Shown here one piece after another: positions 1-9,127 of a stretch of DNA of 64,000 nt. Made by a program: the position numbers and the translations under genes. Under the pieces are notes generated by a model. That model had not been told where the DNA came from and searched no databases. It saw only the letters and a program-made list of their open reading frames with translations. The stretch is from Evtepia gabavorous (GTDB taxonomy: Bacteria > Bacillota > Clostridia > Oscillospirales > Oscillospiraceae): NCBI RefSeq assembly GCF_003425665.1, contig NZ_QQRQ01000002.1, positions 140,671 to 204,670 on the forward strand. Reading direction: 5' to 3'. The stretch's first letter is position 1. Every line of letters begins with the position of its first letter.

Positions 1-1012
1 GGTATTGGGGCAGAAGTTCCGGGTTTTGAAAACGGAGGGAAACTTCAACAACGAGCTGGGTCTTCCCCTGACCCTGTTCCGTCTGACGGCCCAGCACCAG
101 ATCTGTGTGCTGGAGATGGGGATGAATCACTTCGGGGAGATCGACTATCTGACCCAGATTGCCCCCCCTGATGTGGCGGTGATCACCAACATCGGCGACG
201 CCCACATTGAAAACCTGGGCAGCCGGGCGGGCATTTTGCAGGCGAAGAAGGAAATTTTCCACCGGATGACGCCGGAGGGGATGGCAGTCCTCAACGGGGA
301 CGACGCCATGCTCCGCCCTCTGGAGGGAGAACTCTCTCCCCAGGTGGTGTTCTGCGGGGCGGACCGACCGGCCCCCTATGCGGCGAAGGAAATCCGACAG
401 CTGGGGTCCAAGGGGCTGCGCTGCCGGGTGATTACCCCGAAGAACGACTTTTCGGTGACCGTGCCCGCGTTGGGCGGCCACATGATCTACCCGGTGCTCA
501 TGGCCTGCGCCATTGGGGAGCGGTTCGGCATGACCGGGGAGGAGATGAAGGCGGGGATTGAGGCCTTTGTCCCCACCAAGATGCGGATGAATGTGATTCA
601 CCAGGGGGATATCACCATTCTGGACGACGCTTACAACGCCAACCCCCAGTCCATGCGGGCGGCCCTGGAAATCCTCTCCCAGACCGAGGGCGCCTATCGG
701 GCGGCGGTATTGGGGGATATGTTTGAGCTGGGGGACCTGGGCCCGGAACTCCACCGGAGCATGGGGGAGTGCGCCGGCGCGCTGGGCAACATTGACGGCC
801 TGCTGGCCGTGGGGGAGCTGGCCTGGAATATCTATGACGCGGCTCACCAGTCCGGTATCACCCAGGCGCTGTATGCCAGGGACCGGACGGCGGCCAAAGA
901 GCTTCTGCCCAACCTGGTCCGGCCGGGGGCGGTGATCCTGGTTAAAGCCTCCCGGGGCATGGCCTTTGAGGAGCTCACTCGGGAAATCCAGCGCCTGGCC
1001 CCCAAGGCATAA
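1..1012 (+). CDS. murF: MurF, 5'-truncated by window edge
   Basis: UDP-N-acetylmuramoyl-tripeptide--D-alanyl-D-alanine ligase, the last cytoplasmic ligase of the peptidoglycan stem peptide. About 336 C-terminal residues are present; the reading frame is open to base 2, so the N-terminal UDP-binding domain and P-loop lie outside the window and the TTG at position 5 is not a real start. Visible Mur ligase central-domain signatures are EMGMNHFGEI near the start, ITNIGDAHIENLGS followed by KKEIF, and DAYNANPQSM near residue 209, which belongs to the C-terminal domain. The stop codon abuts a hairpin that serves the convergent gene. Family assignment is secure; the upstream operon (often ddl or mraY) cannot be seen. 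Confidence 0.95.
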   Translation, partial: VLGQKFRVLKTEGNFNNELGLPLTLFRLTAQHQICVLEMGMNHFGEIDYLTQIAPPDVAVITNIGDAHIENLGSRAGILQAKKEIFHRMTPEGMAVLNGDDAMLRPLEGELSPQVVFCGADRPAPYAAKEIRQLGSKGLRCRVITPKNDFSVTVPALGGHMIYPVLMACAIGERFGMTGEEMKAGIEAFVPTKMRMNVIHQGDITILDDAYNANPQSMRAALEILSQTEGAYRAAVLGDMFELGDLGPELHRSMGECAGALGNIDGLLAVGELAWNIYDAAHQSGITQALYARDRTAAKELLPNLVRPGAVILVKASRGMAFEELTREIQRLAPKA

Positions 1013-1037
1013 AAAGGCCGGGTCCGAAGACCCGGCC
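1011..1037 (-). terminator. Rho-independent terminator of the mtnA-like gene
   Basis: A perfect 9-bp stem, GGCCGGGTC (1016-1024) and GACCCGGCC (1029-1037), encloses a CGAA tetraloop. Read on the minus strand it is followed by five T residues (1015-1011), so it terminates the minus-strand gene. It overlaps the murF stop codon; on the plus strand no T tract follows. Confidence 0.8.
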
Positions 1038-1091
1038 AAACTCAGGAAGGTTCTGCTCTTTCCCAAGAAGTTTGGGAAAGAATTTAAGCCA

Positions 1092-2144
1092 TTAAGCATC
1101 AAAGTGGACGATCATCTTTCGGGGGGCATGCTTTACCTGTTCTTCCAAGGTCTCCTCATAAGGAGCACAGGCGATGCCCCGGTCGGTGATCATGCCGGTG
1201 ATGAGAAAGGCGGGGACCACGTCATAGGCGGGGGTCCATCCCTGGGCCTGTCCGCAGTCCAGACCCTCTGTCACGGCGGCGGGATCGCCTTCCTCCTGCC
1301 CGAAAACAGAGCCGTTTTCCGCGGTCAGGTCAATGTCGTCGGCATGGAGCACGGCGTAGAAGGGAACCGAGTGGAAGTAGCAGGCGATGGCCAGTTCATA
1401 GGTTCCCACCGGAGCTTTCAGATCCCCGTTTTTCGCAGCCAGAATTCCGTCGGCCAGCACCAAATGGGCCCCTTGGCGGGCCAGGAAGGTGGCGGCGGCG
1501 TGGTCGGGGATGAGGGTGCAGGGGACGTTTTCCTTGGACAGCTCCTGGGCCAGCAGCGTGCCGGCGGCCAGGGAGGGGCGGCCCTCGCAGAGGGTGACCT
1601 GCTCCAGCACATCCCGCTTCCAGCCCCGGCGGGCGATGCCCAGGGCCCCGCAGGGAGAGGCGGAGTGGAAGGCTCCCCGGTCGGTTCGGAGGAGAAGGCG
1701 GGTCCCCTCCCCCATGAGGTCGGTGCCGTTGCGGCAGATGTTCCGGTCGGCGATGACCTGCTGCCGGTCATAGGTGACAGCGGTGGCCAGCAGAGTGGTC
1801 AGTTGGTCCACGTTTTTGGTATAGGCTTCTGGCGGGTGCTCCATAAAATCCAGGGCGGCGGCCAGCTCCCGGGAGCCGGGGCGGCTGGCCAGGAGCAGGG
1901 CCTTGGCCTGGTCCAGTTTCTCCTGAAACTGGGGGGTCTGCTGGAGTTCCTGGTGGGCCATGGCGGCCAGACAGTAGCCGTAGACCCCAGCCACCGCAGC
2001 GATCTTCTCCTCCAAAATGGCGCCGGAGGAGAGGGCTTGGGCGGTCTCCTCCACGGTGGAGCAGGTGATCCAGTGCTCCTGCTGCGGGTAGGCCGCCTGG
2101 TCCAAAAGGGACAGGACGCCGTCCTGCCACTGAAGTGAAATCAT
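1092..2144 (-). CDS. mtnA: MtnA-like isomerase (eIF-2B alpha / MTR-1-P isomerase family)
   Basis: 350 residues, the usual length for 5-methylthioribose-1-phosphate isomerase of the methionine salvage pathway, which turns an aldose-1-phosphate into the ketose. Family landmarks are LLDQ near residue 13, a RNGT-like stretch near 138-141, EGRPSLAAGTLLAQEL (187-202, matching the ETRPLLQGARLTAWEL block), LADG with Asp232 (the conserved catalytic Asp), KNGDLKAPVGTY (238-249) and PAYDVVPAFLIT (305-316). The loop that normally reads THCN with the catalytic Cys looks shortened and reads FHSA (159-162), so Cys appears replaced by Ser161. No other salvage genes are adjacent. AGGAGG sits 8 bases before the ATG. 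Family membership is firm; the exact substrate is uncertain because of the altered loop. Confidence 0.75.
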   Translation of the reverse strand: MISLQWQDGVLSLLDQAAYPQQEHWITCSTVEETAQALSSGAILEEKIAAVAGVYGYCLAAMAHQELQQTPQFQEKLDQAKALLLASRPGSRELAAALDFMEHPPEAYTKNVDQLTTLLATAVTYDRQQVIADRNICRNGTDLMGEGTRLLLRTDRGAFHSASPCGALGIARRGWKRDVLEQVTLCEGRPSLAAGTLLAQELSKENVPCTLIPDHAAATFLARQGAHLVLADGILAAKNGDLKAPVGTYELAIACYFHSVPFYAVLHADDIDLTAENGSVFGQEEGDPAAVTEGLDCGQAQGWTPAYDVVPAFLITGMITDRGIACAPYEETLEEQVKHAPRKMIVHFDA

Positions 2145-2164
2145 ACGTAATGCCTCCTATTCTG

Positions 2165-2192
2165 GGTGTTCCCCGCCAGAGCGGGAAACACC
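2165..2192 (-). other. Hairpin in the mtnA-like leader
   Basis: Two 12-base arms (2165-2176 and 2181-2192) pair with one C/A mismatch around the loop CAGA, in the 5' untranslated region of the minus-strand gene, about 20-48 bases before its start codon. No T tract follows. It could be a leader structure affecting expression; no known riboswitch class was recognised. Confidence 0.4.
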
Positions 2193-2298
2193 GGCTGCTT
2201 GGCGTTATCATATCATACTTCCGGGCACAGCGCCACTCCCAATGGAAAAAACTTGGGGGATGGGGCTGATTGGGCCCGAAAACAGAGGAACAGGATTC

Positions 2299-4185
2299 AT
2301 GATTGACATTGCGGTACGAGACCTAAAGAAAGAATATGAGGTGGGCCAGCCGGTGCTGGATGGGCTCACCTTTCAGGTGGACACCGGCGAGCGGGTGGGC
2401 ATCCTGGGCAGAAACGGGGCGGGAAAGACCACCCTTTTCCGTATCCTCACCGGCCAGGAGGAAGCCGACAGCGGCGAGGTGATCCTCTCCCCGGGCAAAC
2501 GCCTGGGGCTGATCTCCCAGATTCCCGTCTATCCCGCCGGGTATACGGTGGAGGATGTGCTGCGCACAGCCTTTGATGACCTGAAGGCCATGGAGGCCGA
2601 GCTCCATCAGATTTCAGACCAGCTGGGCAGCGGGGACAAGGACCTGCTGGCCCGGTATGACCGGCTGCAGGCGGCCTATGAGGCGGGGGGCGGCTATGAG
2701 ATCGAGACCCGGCTGGAGAAAATCTGCGCCGGTCTGGGCATTGAGCGGGCCTTCCGGGACAAAAACTTTGCCGATCTCTCCGGGGGAGAGAAAACCCGGA
2801 TCAACCTGGCCCGTTTGATCCTGGTGGACACGGAGATCCTGCTGCTGGACGAGCCCACCAACCACCTGGACCTGAATGCCACGGTTTGGCTGGAGGACTA
2901 CATCAGCCATTATAAGGGGACCGTTTTGGTGATCTCCCACGACCGGTATTTTTTGGACAGAACCATCTCCCGGGTGGTGGAGCTGAAGAACGGCCGGGCG
3001 GAGTTTTACGCCGGCAACTACTCCTTCTACGCGGTGGAGAAGGAACGGCGGTACTTAGAGCAGCTGCGCCAGTACAAAAAAGAGCAGGCAGAGATCCAAC
3101 GCCTGTCGGAGACGGCGCGGATCATGCACGAGCACAACACCGAGCACTTGAACAAGCGGGCCTTTTCCATTGAAAAACGGATTGCCCGGCTGAACCAGAC
3201 CGCCCGTCCAGAGGAGCGGAAGAAATTAAAGGCCAAGTTTGGCCAGGCGGAGTTTCACGCCGACGATCTTCTTTCCCTGCGGGAGGTGAATAAGGCCTTC
3301 GGCAGCCAGGTTCTCTTTGACCATGTGACCCTCCGGGTGGAGGATGGGGACCGCATCGCCCTGCTGGGGGACAATGGGGCGGGAAAGTCCACCCTGCTGA
3401 AGATCATCCTGGGGGAGGAGCCCCAGGACGGTGGCACGGTGAAGCAGGGGCTCACCGTAAAGGTGGGTTACCTGCCCCAGCAGATTCGATTTTCCCACCC
3501 GGAGCGCAGCCTCTACGACACCATGCTCTACGAGGCGGGGTGCAATGCCCAGCAGGCCCGGGACCGTCTGGGGAAATTCCTGTTCCAGGGGGAGGATGTG
3601 TTTAAGCCCGTCTCCGTGCTCTCCGGCGGGGAGCAGAGCCGTCTGCGGCTGTGCATGCTCATGGATGAGAAGGTGAACTTCCTGATTTTGGACGAGCCCA
3701 CCAACCATCTGGACCTGGACTCCCGGGAGTGGATCGAGGAGGCGGTGGAGGAATTCTCCGGGACCCTTCTCTTTGTCTCCCACGACCGGTACTTCATTGA
3801 CCGGTTTGCCAACCGGATTTGGACCCTGGAAGGGGGGAAAATCCAGGATTTCCGGGGGGATTACACGGCCTATCAGGCCTATCGGGAGCGGCAAAAGGCG
3901 CTGACTCCGTCCCCCAAGAAAGAGGAGAAAGCAAAAAAGGAGAAACCCAAACGGTCCGGGGGCACCAAACAGCTGAAAAAGGAGCTGGCCGCCGCGGAGA
4001 AGCGGATGGAAAAGCTGGATCAGTTGCTGGAGGCCCTCAATGTCCAAAAGGAGGCTGCGGCCTCCGACTACCAAAAGCTCCAGGAGCTGCTCCAGCAGGA
4101 GGCGGCGTACAACGCGGAGTACGATGCCCTGATGGAGACCTGGGAAACCCTGTCCGAGGCCATTGCGGCAGAGGAAGGGACATGA
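2299..4185 (+). CDS. ABC-F family ATPase
   Basis: 628-residue soluble protein with two ABC ATPase domains and no membrane segments, as in ABC-F translation factors and resistance proteins that act on the ribosome. First Walker A is GRNGAGKTT (37-45), signature LSGGEKTR (160-167), Walker B LLLDEPTNHLD (181-191). An interdomain linker of about 85 residues (roughly 240-325) is rich in charged residues, followed by a second Walker A GDNGAGKST (357-365), LSGGEQSR near 440 and a second DEPTNHLD. A Lys-rich coiled-coil tail (about 545-628) resembles Uup and YdiF-type members. The ATG at 2299 is preferred over an in-frame ATG at 2242 because GAGGA lies 9 bases upstream and homology starts there. It leads a run into prfA, consistent with a translation role. 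Confidence 0.9.
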   Translation: MIDIAVRDLKKEYEVGQPVLDGLTFQVDTGERVGILGRNGAGKTTLFRILTGQEEADSGEVILSPGKRLGLISQIPVYPAGYTVEDVLRTAFDDLKAMEAELHQISDQLGSGDKDLLARYDRLQAAYEAGGGYEIETRLEKICAGLGIERAFRDKNFADLSGGEKTRINLARLILVDTEILLLDEPTNHLDLNATVWLEDYISHYKGTVLVISHDRYFLDRTISRVVELKNGRAEFYAGNYSFYAVEKERRYLEQLRQYKKEQAEIQRLSETARIMHEHNTEHLNKRAFSIEKRIARLNQTARPEERKKLKAKFGQAEFHADDLLSLREVNKAFGSQVLFDHVTLRVEDGDRIALLGDNGAGKSTLLKIILGEEPQDGGTVKQGLTVKVGYLPQQIRFSHPERSLYDTMLYEAGCNAQQARDRLGKFLFQGEDVFKPVSVLSGGEQSRLRLCMLMDEKVNFLILDEPTNHLDLDSREWIEEAVEEFSGTLLFVSHDRYFIDRFANRIWTLEGGKIQDFRGDYTAYQAYRERQKALTPSPKKEEKAKKEKPKRSGGTKQLKKELAAAEKRMEKLDQLLEALNVQKEAAASDYQKLQELLQQEAAYNAEYDALMETWETLSEAIAAEEGT

Positions 4186-4225
4186 CCCCTGCACCCGATG
4201 AACGATAGAAAGGAGAAAACACAGT

Positions 4226-4525
4226 ATGTCTGAGAAAGAAACCAACCGCCGTCCCGAGGCGTCCACCGAGGACAAGATGCAGGAGCTCTTCCGCCTGATG
4301 GACGAGAAAGCGGCCCAGGGAACCCTGGTGGAGACCGAGGAGGATGTCTCTGCCCAGAAGGAGAAGGTGGATACCACCCCGCTGTCTGAGAGTGAGACCG
4401 CGGCCTTTGAGTACAACATGATGATGATGCAGTATGAGGCCATGCTCCTGGATTATCAGCGCCGGGAGGCAGAGGAACAGGCCCAGAAAAAGGCGGAGCA
4501 GGAAGCGCGGGAGCAGGGGTCGTAA
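4226..4525 (+). CDS. Small charged protein upstream of prfA, unknown
   Basis: 99 residues, not recognised. It has no signal peptide or membrane segment. The composition is strongly charged, with an acidic first half and an Ala/Glu/Gln/Lys-rich C-terminus (residues about 76-99) that should form a helix or coiled coil; a run of four Met occurs near residue 70. It lies 40 bases after the ABC-F gene and its TAA overlaps the prfA ATG by one base (TAATG), so it is translationally coupled to release factor 1. AAGGAG lies upstream of its ATG. That coupling suggests, but does not show, a translation-related role. Confidence 0.75.
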   Translation: MSEKETNRRPEASTEDKMQELFRLMDEKAAQGTLVETEEDVSAQKEKVDTTPLSESETAAFEYNMMMMQYEAMLLDYQRREAEEQAQKKAEQEAREQGS

Positions 4526-5589
4526 TGTGGGAACAGCTGAACCAGGCCGCCCTTCGGCTGGAGGAGCTGGAGACCCAGCTGGCCCAGCCGGAGACCTATG
4601 AGAACCCGGACCTGGTGGCGGCCCTGAACCGGGAGCAAAAGGAGCTGACCCCTCTGGTGGAGACCTTCCATCATTACCAAGGGGCCCAGCGGGAGCTGGC
4701 GGGGCTTACAGACCTGCTCTCCGACCCGGAGTGCCGCCAGCTGGCCCGGGCGGAGTACGACCAGGTGAAGGCGCAGCTGGACCAGCTGGAGCAGACCCTC
4801 CGCCAGATGCTTCTGCCCAAGGACCCTATGGACGGAAAGAACGTCTTTCTGGAGATCCGTGCGGGGGTGGGGGGAGAGGAGGCGGCCCTTTTTGCGGCGG
4901 ACCTCTACCGAATGTACGCCATGTACGGGGAGAAGCAGGGCTGGAAGCTGGAGCTGGACAACGTCAGCCAAACGGAACTGGGGGGCATCAAGGAACTGTC
5001 CTGCCTGGTGGAGGGGGAGAGCGCCTATGCCAAGCTCAAGCATGAGAGCGGCGTCCACCGGGTCCAGCGGGTGCCGGAAACCGAGTCCGGGGGACGCATC
5101 CACACCTCCACCTGCACTGTGGCGGTCCTTCCTCAGGTGGACGAGGTGGAGTTTCAGCTGAACCCGGCGGACCTGCGGATTGACACCTTCCGGGCCTCCG
5201 GGGCCGGGGGGCAGCACATCAACAAGACGGAGTCCGCCATCCGGGTGACCCACCTGCCCACCGGAACCGTGGTGGAGTGCCAGGACCAGCGGAGCCAGTA
5301 TAAGAACAAGGACCGGGCCCTGTCCATCCTCCGGGCCCGCCTGTATGAGCAGGCGATCCAGGAGCAGGCCCAGGCTGTGGCTGGCCAGCGCCGGAGCCAG
5401 GTGGGGTCCGGCATGCGGAATGAGCGGATTCGGACCTACAATTTCCCCCAGGGCCGGGTGACAGACCATCGAATCGGCCTGACCCTCTATAAGCTGGACG
5501 CGGTGATGAATGGCGAGCTGGAGGAGCTGGTGGAGGGCCTGAGCCTGGCCGAGCAGAGGGAGAGACTGAAAAGGAGTGAAGACGGATGA
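4525..5589 (+). CDS. prfA: Peptide chain release factor 1
   Basis: 354 residues, standard length. Class I release factor that reads UAA and UAG and triggers peptidyl-tRNA hydrolysis. The PxT tripeptide PET (184-186) specifies RF1 rather than RF2 (SPF), and the catalytic GGQ is at 228-230 within [12 protein letters not shown]. The domain order is N-terminal helical domain, stop-codon recognition domain, GGQ domain and C-terminal helices. The start overlaps the preceding stop by one base, and the stop overlaps tsaC (ATGA). No prmC (GGQ methylase) lies next to it here, although it often does in other genomes. Confidence 0.97.
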   Translation: MWEQLNQAALRLEELETQLAQPETYENPDLVAALNREQKELTPLVETFHHYQGAQRELAGLTDLLSDPECRQLARAEYDQVKAQLDQLEQTLRQMLLPKDPMDGKNVFLEIRAGVGGEEAALFAADLYRMYAMYGEKQGWKLELDNVSQTELGGIKELSCLVEGESAYAKLKHESGVHRVQRVPETESGGRIHTSTCTVAVLPQVDEVEFQLNPADLRIDTFRASGAGGQHINKTESAIRVTHLPTGTVVECQDQRSQYKNKDRALSILRARLYEQAIQEQAQAVAGQRRSQVGSGMRNERIRTYNFPQGRVTDHRIGLTLYKLDAVMNGELEELVEGLSLAEQRERLKRSEDG

Positions 5590-6218
5590 ACAGCCGGAAA
5601 ACCATACGTTACACCATGGAGGATGTGGCCCCAGCGGTGGCCATGCTGCAGAAGGGCGGGCTGGTGGCCCTGCCCACGGAGACGGTGTACGGCCTGGCCG
5701 TGAACGCGGAGAACAGCGCCGCGGTGTGGGTTCTCTATGAGGTCAAGCAGCGGGAGCGGGAAAAGGCCCTCTCGGTCCTGGTGACGGGTATGGAGATGGT
5801 GGAGAATTACTGCCAGAACATCCCGCCCCAGGCTTATGCCCTGGCGGAGCACTACTGGCCGGGGCCCCTGACCATGATTTTAGAGGACAAAGGGGTGGTC
5901 TCTGCCCTGGTCAATGACGGGTCGGGGACCCTGGGGGTCCGCTGCCCGGACCACCCGCTGACCCAGGCCATTCTCCGCCAGGCCGGCGTGGCCCTGGCGG
6001 CCCCCTCCGCCAACCCCTCGGACCAGCCCAGCCCCAAAACCGCCCAGGAGGTGCTGGACTATTTTGACGGGCACATTGAGGGGATCGTGGACGGCGGCCC
6101 CTGCCGGGTGGGGGTGGAGTCTACCATCGTGGACCTCACCGGGCCGGCGCCCCAGATCCTCCGGGAGGGGGGCATCCCCGGTCAGGAACTCCTGGACTTT
6201 TTGAAAGGACTGGGGTAA
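5586..6218 (+). CDS. tsaC: TsaC/Sua5/YrdC threonylcarbamoyl-AMP synthase
   Basis: 210 residues, a single YrdC domain (shorter than the two-domain Sua5). It makes L-threonylcarbamoyl-AMP from threonine, bicarbonate and ATP, the first step of the t6A37 modification of ANN-decoding tRNAs. Typical motifs are [15 protein letters not shown] near residues 24-38, [13 protein letters not shown] for nucleotide binding, and SAN ([10 protein letters not shown]) near 140, with [15 protein letters not shown] near 170. It starts inside the end of prfA (4-base overlap). The partner tsaD is in this window at 51311; tsaB and tsaE are not. Confidence 0.93.
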   Translation: MNSRKTIRYTMEDVAPAVAMLQKGGLVALPTETVYGLAVNAENSAAVWVLYEVKQREREKALSVLVTGMEMVENYCQNIPPQAYALAEHYWPGPLTMILEDKGVVSALVNDGSGTLGVRCPDHPLTQAILRQAGVALAAPSANPSDQPSPKTAQEVLDYFDGHIEGIVDGGPCRVGVESTIVDLTGPAPQILREGGIPGQELLDFLKGLG

Positions 6219-6221
6219 GCC

Positions 6222-6824
6222 ATGAAAGTCATTGGAATCACAGGCCCCACCGGCGCGGGAAAGACCACCGCGCTGAACGCCCTGCGAAGCTTAGGAGGGC
6301 AGATCATTGACGCCGATGCCGTGTACCACGATCTGACCCGGTCCTCTCCCGCCCTGCGGGCGGAGCTGGAGGCCCGGTTTGGCCCGGTGTACAACGGGGA
6401 AACCCTGGACCGGAAGAAGCTGGGCGCGGTGGTCTTTCAGGACCAGAAGGCCCTGGCGGACCTGAACGCCATCACCCATAAATATGTGGCCCAGGAAACC
6501 GCCCGCCGCATTGCGGCGGCCCGTCAGGCGGGGGTTCCCGCAGTGGGCATTGACGCCATCGCCCTGCTGGAGAGCCCTCTGGCGGCCTACTGTGACCGTA
6601 CCCTGGCCATCACCGCGCCGGAGGAACTCCGGGTGAAGCGGATCATGGCCCGGGAGGGAATTTCCGAGGACTATGCCCGGATGCGGGTGGCGGCCCAGAA
6701 GCCCAGTGCCTGGTTCCAGGCGCACTGTGATGATACCTTGGAGAGCACCGAGACCGACACGGTGGAGACCTTTGCCCAGCGGGCTCGGGCACTTTTCCAA
6801 CAGATGTTAGAGGAGAGCAAATAA
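6222..6824 (+). CDS. coaE: Dephospho-CoA kinase
   Basis: 200 residues, the full family length. It phosphorylates the 3'-OH of dephospho-CoA in the last step of coenzyme A synthesis. The P-loop GPTGAGKTT is at residues 8-16, followed by DADAVYHDL (acceptor binding) near 28-36 and a lid segment with VKRIMAREGISEDYARMRVAAQ near 131-152. It begins 3 bases after tsaC and its stop overlaps the next ATG by one base (TAATG), so it is part of the same run. Confidence 0.95.
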   Translation: MKVIGITGPTGAGKTTALNALRSLGGQIIDADAVYHDLTRSSPALRAELEARFGPVYNGETLDRKKLGAVVFQDQKALADLNAITHKYVAQETARRIAAARQAGVPAVGIDAIALLESPLAAYCDRTLAITAPEELRVKRIMAREGISEDYARMRVAAQKPSAWFQAHCDDTLESTETDTVETFAQRARALFQQMLEESK

Positions 6825-8236
6825 TGGACGAGAAAAAAGAACCGACGCTGCTCCAGCAGCGGAAAAAAGACCTCTTCTTCGCTCCCACCAACGGTTATGA
6901 CCGTCTGGCCCCGGGGGAGGAGGAGGACATCCAGGCCTATTGCGCCGGCTATAAGACCTTTTTGGATGAGGGCAAGACCGAGCGGGAGTGCGTGGACTAT
7001 GCCATCGGCCTGGCGGAAGCCGCCGGGTTCCGCCCCCTGGTCCGGGGGGAGAAACTCCGGCCCGGGGACAAGGTGTACCGGAACAACCGGGGCAAGTCCC
7101 TCCTGCTGGCGGTGATCGGCCAGGAGAGCCTGAACCAGGGGGCGGTGATCGGGGCGGCCCACATCGACTCCCCCCGCCTGGACCTGAAGCAGAATCCTCT
7201 GTATGAGGAGAAGGAGATGGCCTACTGCAAAACCCACTATTATGGGGGGATCAAGAAGTATCAGTGGACCACCATTCCCCTGGCCCTCCACGGAGTGGTG
7301 GTGCGCCGGGACGGCACCGTGGTGCCGGTGCGCATTGGAGAGGCGCCGGGAGACCCCCAGTTCACCGTGGGAGACCTGCTGCCCCATCTGGCCGGCGACC
7401 AGGCAAAGAAGACCATGGGGTCCATCGTCTCCGCCGAGCAGCTGAACCTCTTTGTGGGCAGCCGCCCCTTTGGCACCGAAGAGGGGAGTGACCGGGTGAA
7501 GCTGGCCATGCTGGAGATTCTCCAGGAGAAATACGGCATGGTGGAGGAGGACTTCCTGTCCGCCGAGCTCATGGCGGTGCCGGCGGCCAAGGCAGTGGAC
7601 ATCGGCCTGGACCGTTCGGTGATCGGCGCCTATGGACAGGATGACCGGGTGTGTGCCTACGCCTGCCTCCAGGCCCTGCTGGAGCTGGAGGGAGCGCCCC
7701 GGCTGACTGGCGTATGTGTGCTGGCGGACAAGGAGGAGATCGGCTCCCTGGGGGTCACCGGTATGCAGTCAGCGGCCTTTGATATCTTTATGAGCGATCT
7801 GTGCGACAGCCAGGGGGCCGCCCTGAAGGCCTGCTACGAGAATGCCTTCTGCCTCTCCGCAGACGTGACAGCGGCCTATGATCCCAACTTTGCAGAGGCC
7901 TATGAGGTGCGCAACAGCGCGTTTCTCAACTACGGTGTCTGCCTCAGTAAGTACACGGGGGCCCGGGGCAAGTCCGGGGCCTCTGACGCCTCCGCGGAGG
8001 TGGTGGGAAAGGTCCGGCGGATTTTTGAAGAGAACCAGGTGATCTGGCAGCTGGCGGAACTGGGCAAGACGGACCAGGGCGGCGGCGGCACCGTGGCCTG
8101 CTACATGGCCAACCGAAACATTGACACCATCGACGCCGGGGTGCCCGTGCTCTCCATGCACGCGCCCTTTGAGACCACGGCCAAGCTGGACTGCTACATG
8201 ACCTACAAGGCCATGAAGGCCCTGTACACCCACTGA
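6824..8236 (+). CDS. M18 family zinc aminopeptidase
   Basis: 470 residues, typical of bacterial M18 (aspartyl aminopeptidase / aminopeptidase I) enzymes, dinuclear-zinc tetrahedral-cage exopeptidases in the cytoplasm. Metal-ligand motifs are AAHIDSPRLD with His113 and Asp115, DKEEIGSLG near 303-311 holding the catalytic Glu pair, a later VTAAYDPN Asp, and LSMHAPFETTAKLD near the C-terminus with the last His. No signal peptide. The ATG overlaps coaE by one base, and GAGGAGAG lies upstream. Family firm; acidic-residue preference not assignable from sequence alone. Confidence 0.92.
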   Translation: MDEKKEPTLLQQRKKDLFFAPTNGYDRLAPGEEEDIQAYCAGYKTFLDEGKTERECVDYAIGLAEAAGFRPLVRGEKLRPGDKVYRNNRGKSLLLAVIGQESLNQGAVIGAAHIDSPRLDLKQNPLYEEKEMAYCKTHYYGGIKKYQWTTIPLALHGVVVRRDGTVVPVRIGEAPGDPQFTVGDLLPHLAGDQAKKTMGSIVSAEQLNLFVGSRPFGTEEGSDRVKLAMLEILQEKYGMVEEDFLSAELMAVPAAKAVDIGLDRSVIGAYGQDDRVCAYACLQALLELEGAPRLTGVCVLADKEEIGSLGVTGMQSAAFDIFMSDLCDSQGAALKACYENAFCLSADVTAAYDPNFAEAYEVRNSAFLNYGVCLSKYTGARGKSGASDASAEVVGKVRRIFEENQVIWQLAELGKTDQGGGGTVACYMANRNIDTIDAGVPVLSMHAPFETTAKLDCYMTYKAMKALYTH

Positions 8237-8257
8237 GAGAGAAAGAGGTAGATCCAT

Positions 8258-9100
8258 TTGAGTGTCCTTTCATCCATTTTCCTGGGGCTGGTTCAGGGCG
8301 TGGCGGAGTTTTTGCCCATCTCCAGTTCCGGCCACCTGTCTCTGTTCCAGAACTTCTTCGGGCTGGTGTCCGCGGAGGGGAGCCTGTTTTTTGACGTGCT
8401 CCTCCATTTGGGCACCCTGATTGCTGTCTTTGTCTACTACTGGAAGGACATTGTGGCGTTGGTGAAGGAGTTTTTCCATCTCATCGCCTGCGTGTTCTCC
8501 CGGGAGAAACGGAGGCAGATGAAGCGACTGCCCCCCAACGGGCGGCTGATCCTGATGATCATTGTGGCTACCCTTCCCCTGTTTGTCATCCTGCCCATCA
8601 AGGATAAGGTGGAAGGGCTGTACGGCAACACCATTTTTGTGGGCTGCGCCCTGGCGGTGACCGGCTGCATCCTCTTCTTCTCAGACCGGATGGCCCGGGG
8701 CAAGAAGGGGCCCAAGTCTGCCACCATGCTGGATGCTCTGCTGGTGGGCGTGGGCCAGGCGGTGGCGGTGGTGCCCGGCCTCTCCCGGTCGGGGACCACC
8801 ATCTCGGCGGGGATGATGCGGGGGTTTCACCGGCGGTTCGCGGTGCGGTTTTCCTTCCTGCTGTCCATCCCAGCGGTGCTGGGGGCCAATATTCTGAGCA
8901 TTGGAGAGGCTGTGCGGGAGGGGATTGACGTGTCCCTGCTGCCGGCCTACATTGTGGGCACCCTGGTGGCGGCCGTGTCCGGCTATTTTGCCATTCGTTT
9001 GGTGAATCTGCTGGCTGACAAAGGCAAGTTTGGCAACTTCGCTTACTACTGCTGGGGCATCGGCGCCGCAGCGGTGGTGGCCAGCCTGATCTTTCGCTGA
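8258..9100 (+). CDS. uppP: Undecaprenyl-diphosphatase (BacA type)
   Basis: 280-residue polytopic membrane protein, about 8 hydrophobic segments. It dephosphorylates undecaprenyl diphosphate to recycle the lipid carrier of peptidoglycan synthesis and confers bacitracin tolerance. Both active-site motifs are present: QGVAEFLPISSSGHL at about 12-26 (the (E/Q)XXXE-type and SSSGH region) and PGLSRSGTT at about 173-181. The start is a TTG with AGAGG 9 bases upstream; no nearby ATG keeps the first helix. It fits the envelope theme of the flanking genes (ftsK downstream by 27 bases). Confidence 0.96.
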   Translation: MSVLSSIFLGLVQGVAEFLPISSSGHLSLFQNFFGLVSAEGSLFFDVLLHLGTLIAVFVYYWKDIVALVKEFFHLIACVFSREKRRQMKRLPPNGRLILMIIVATLPLFVILPIKDKVEGLYGNTIFVGCALAVTGCILFFSDRMARGKKGPKSATMLDALLVGVGQAVAVVPGLSRSGTTISAGMMRGFHRRFAVRFSFLLSIPAVLGANILSIGEAVREGIDVSLLPAYIVGTLVAAVSGYFAIRLVNLLADKGKFGNFAYYCWGIGAAAVVASLIFR

Positions 9101-9127
9101 TCCATAACCCAAAGCAAGGAGGGAAGT

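Noticed and set aside
966..2138. 390-residue open frame on the plus strand opposite the mtnA-like gene
   Set aside because: Gly/Gln/Val-rich low-complexity translation typical of antisense shadows in GC-rich DNA; no ribosome site, and the opposite strand carries a clear family.
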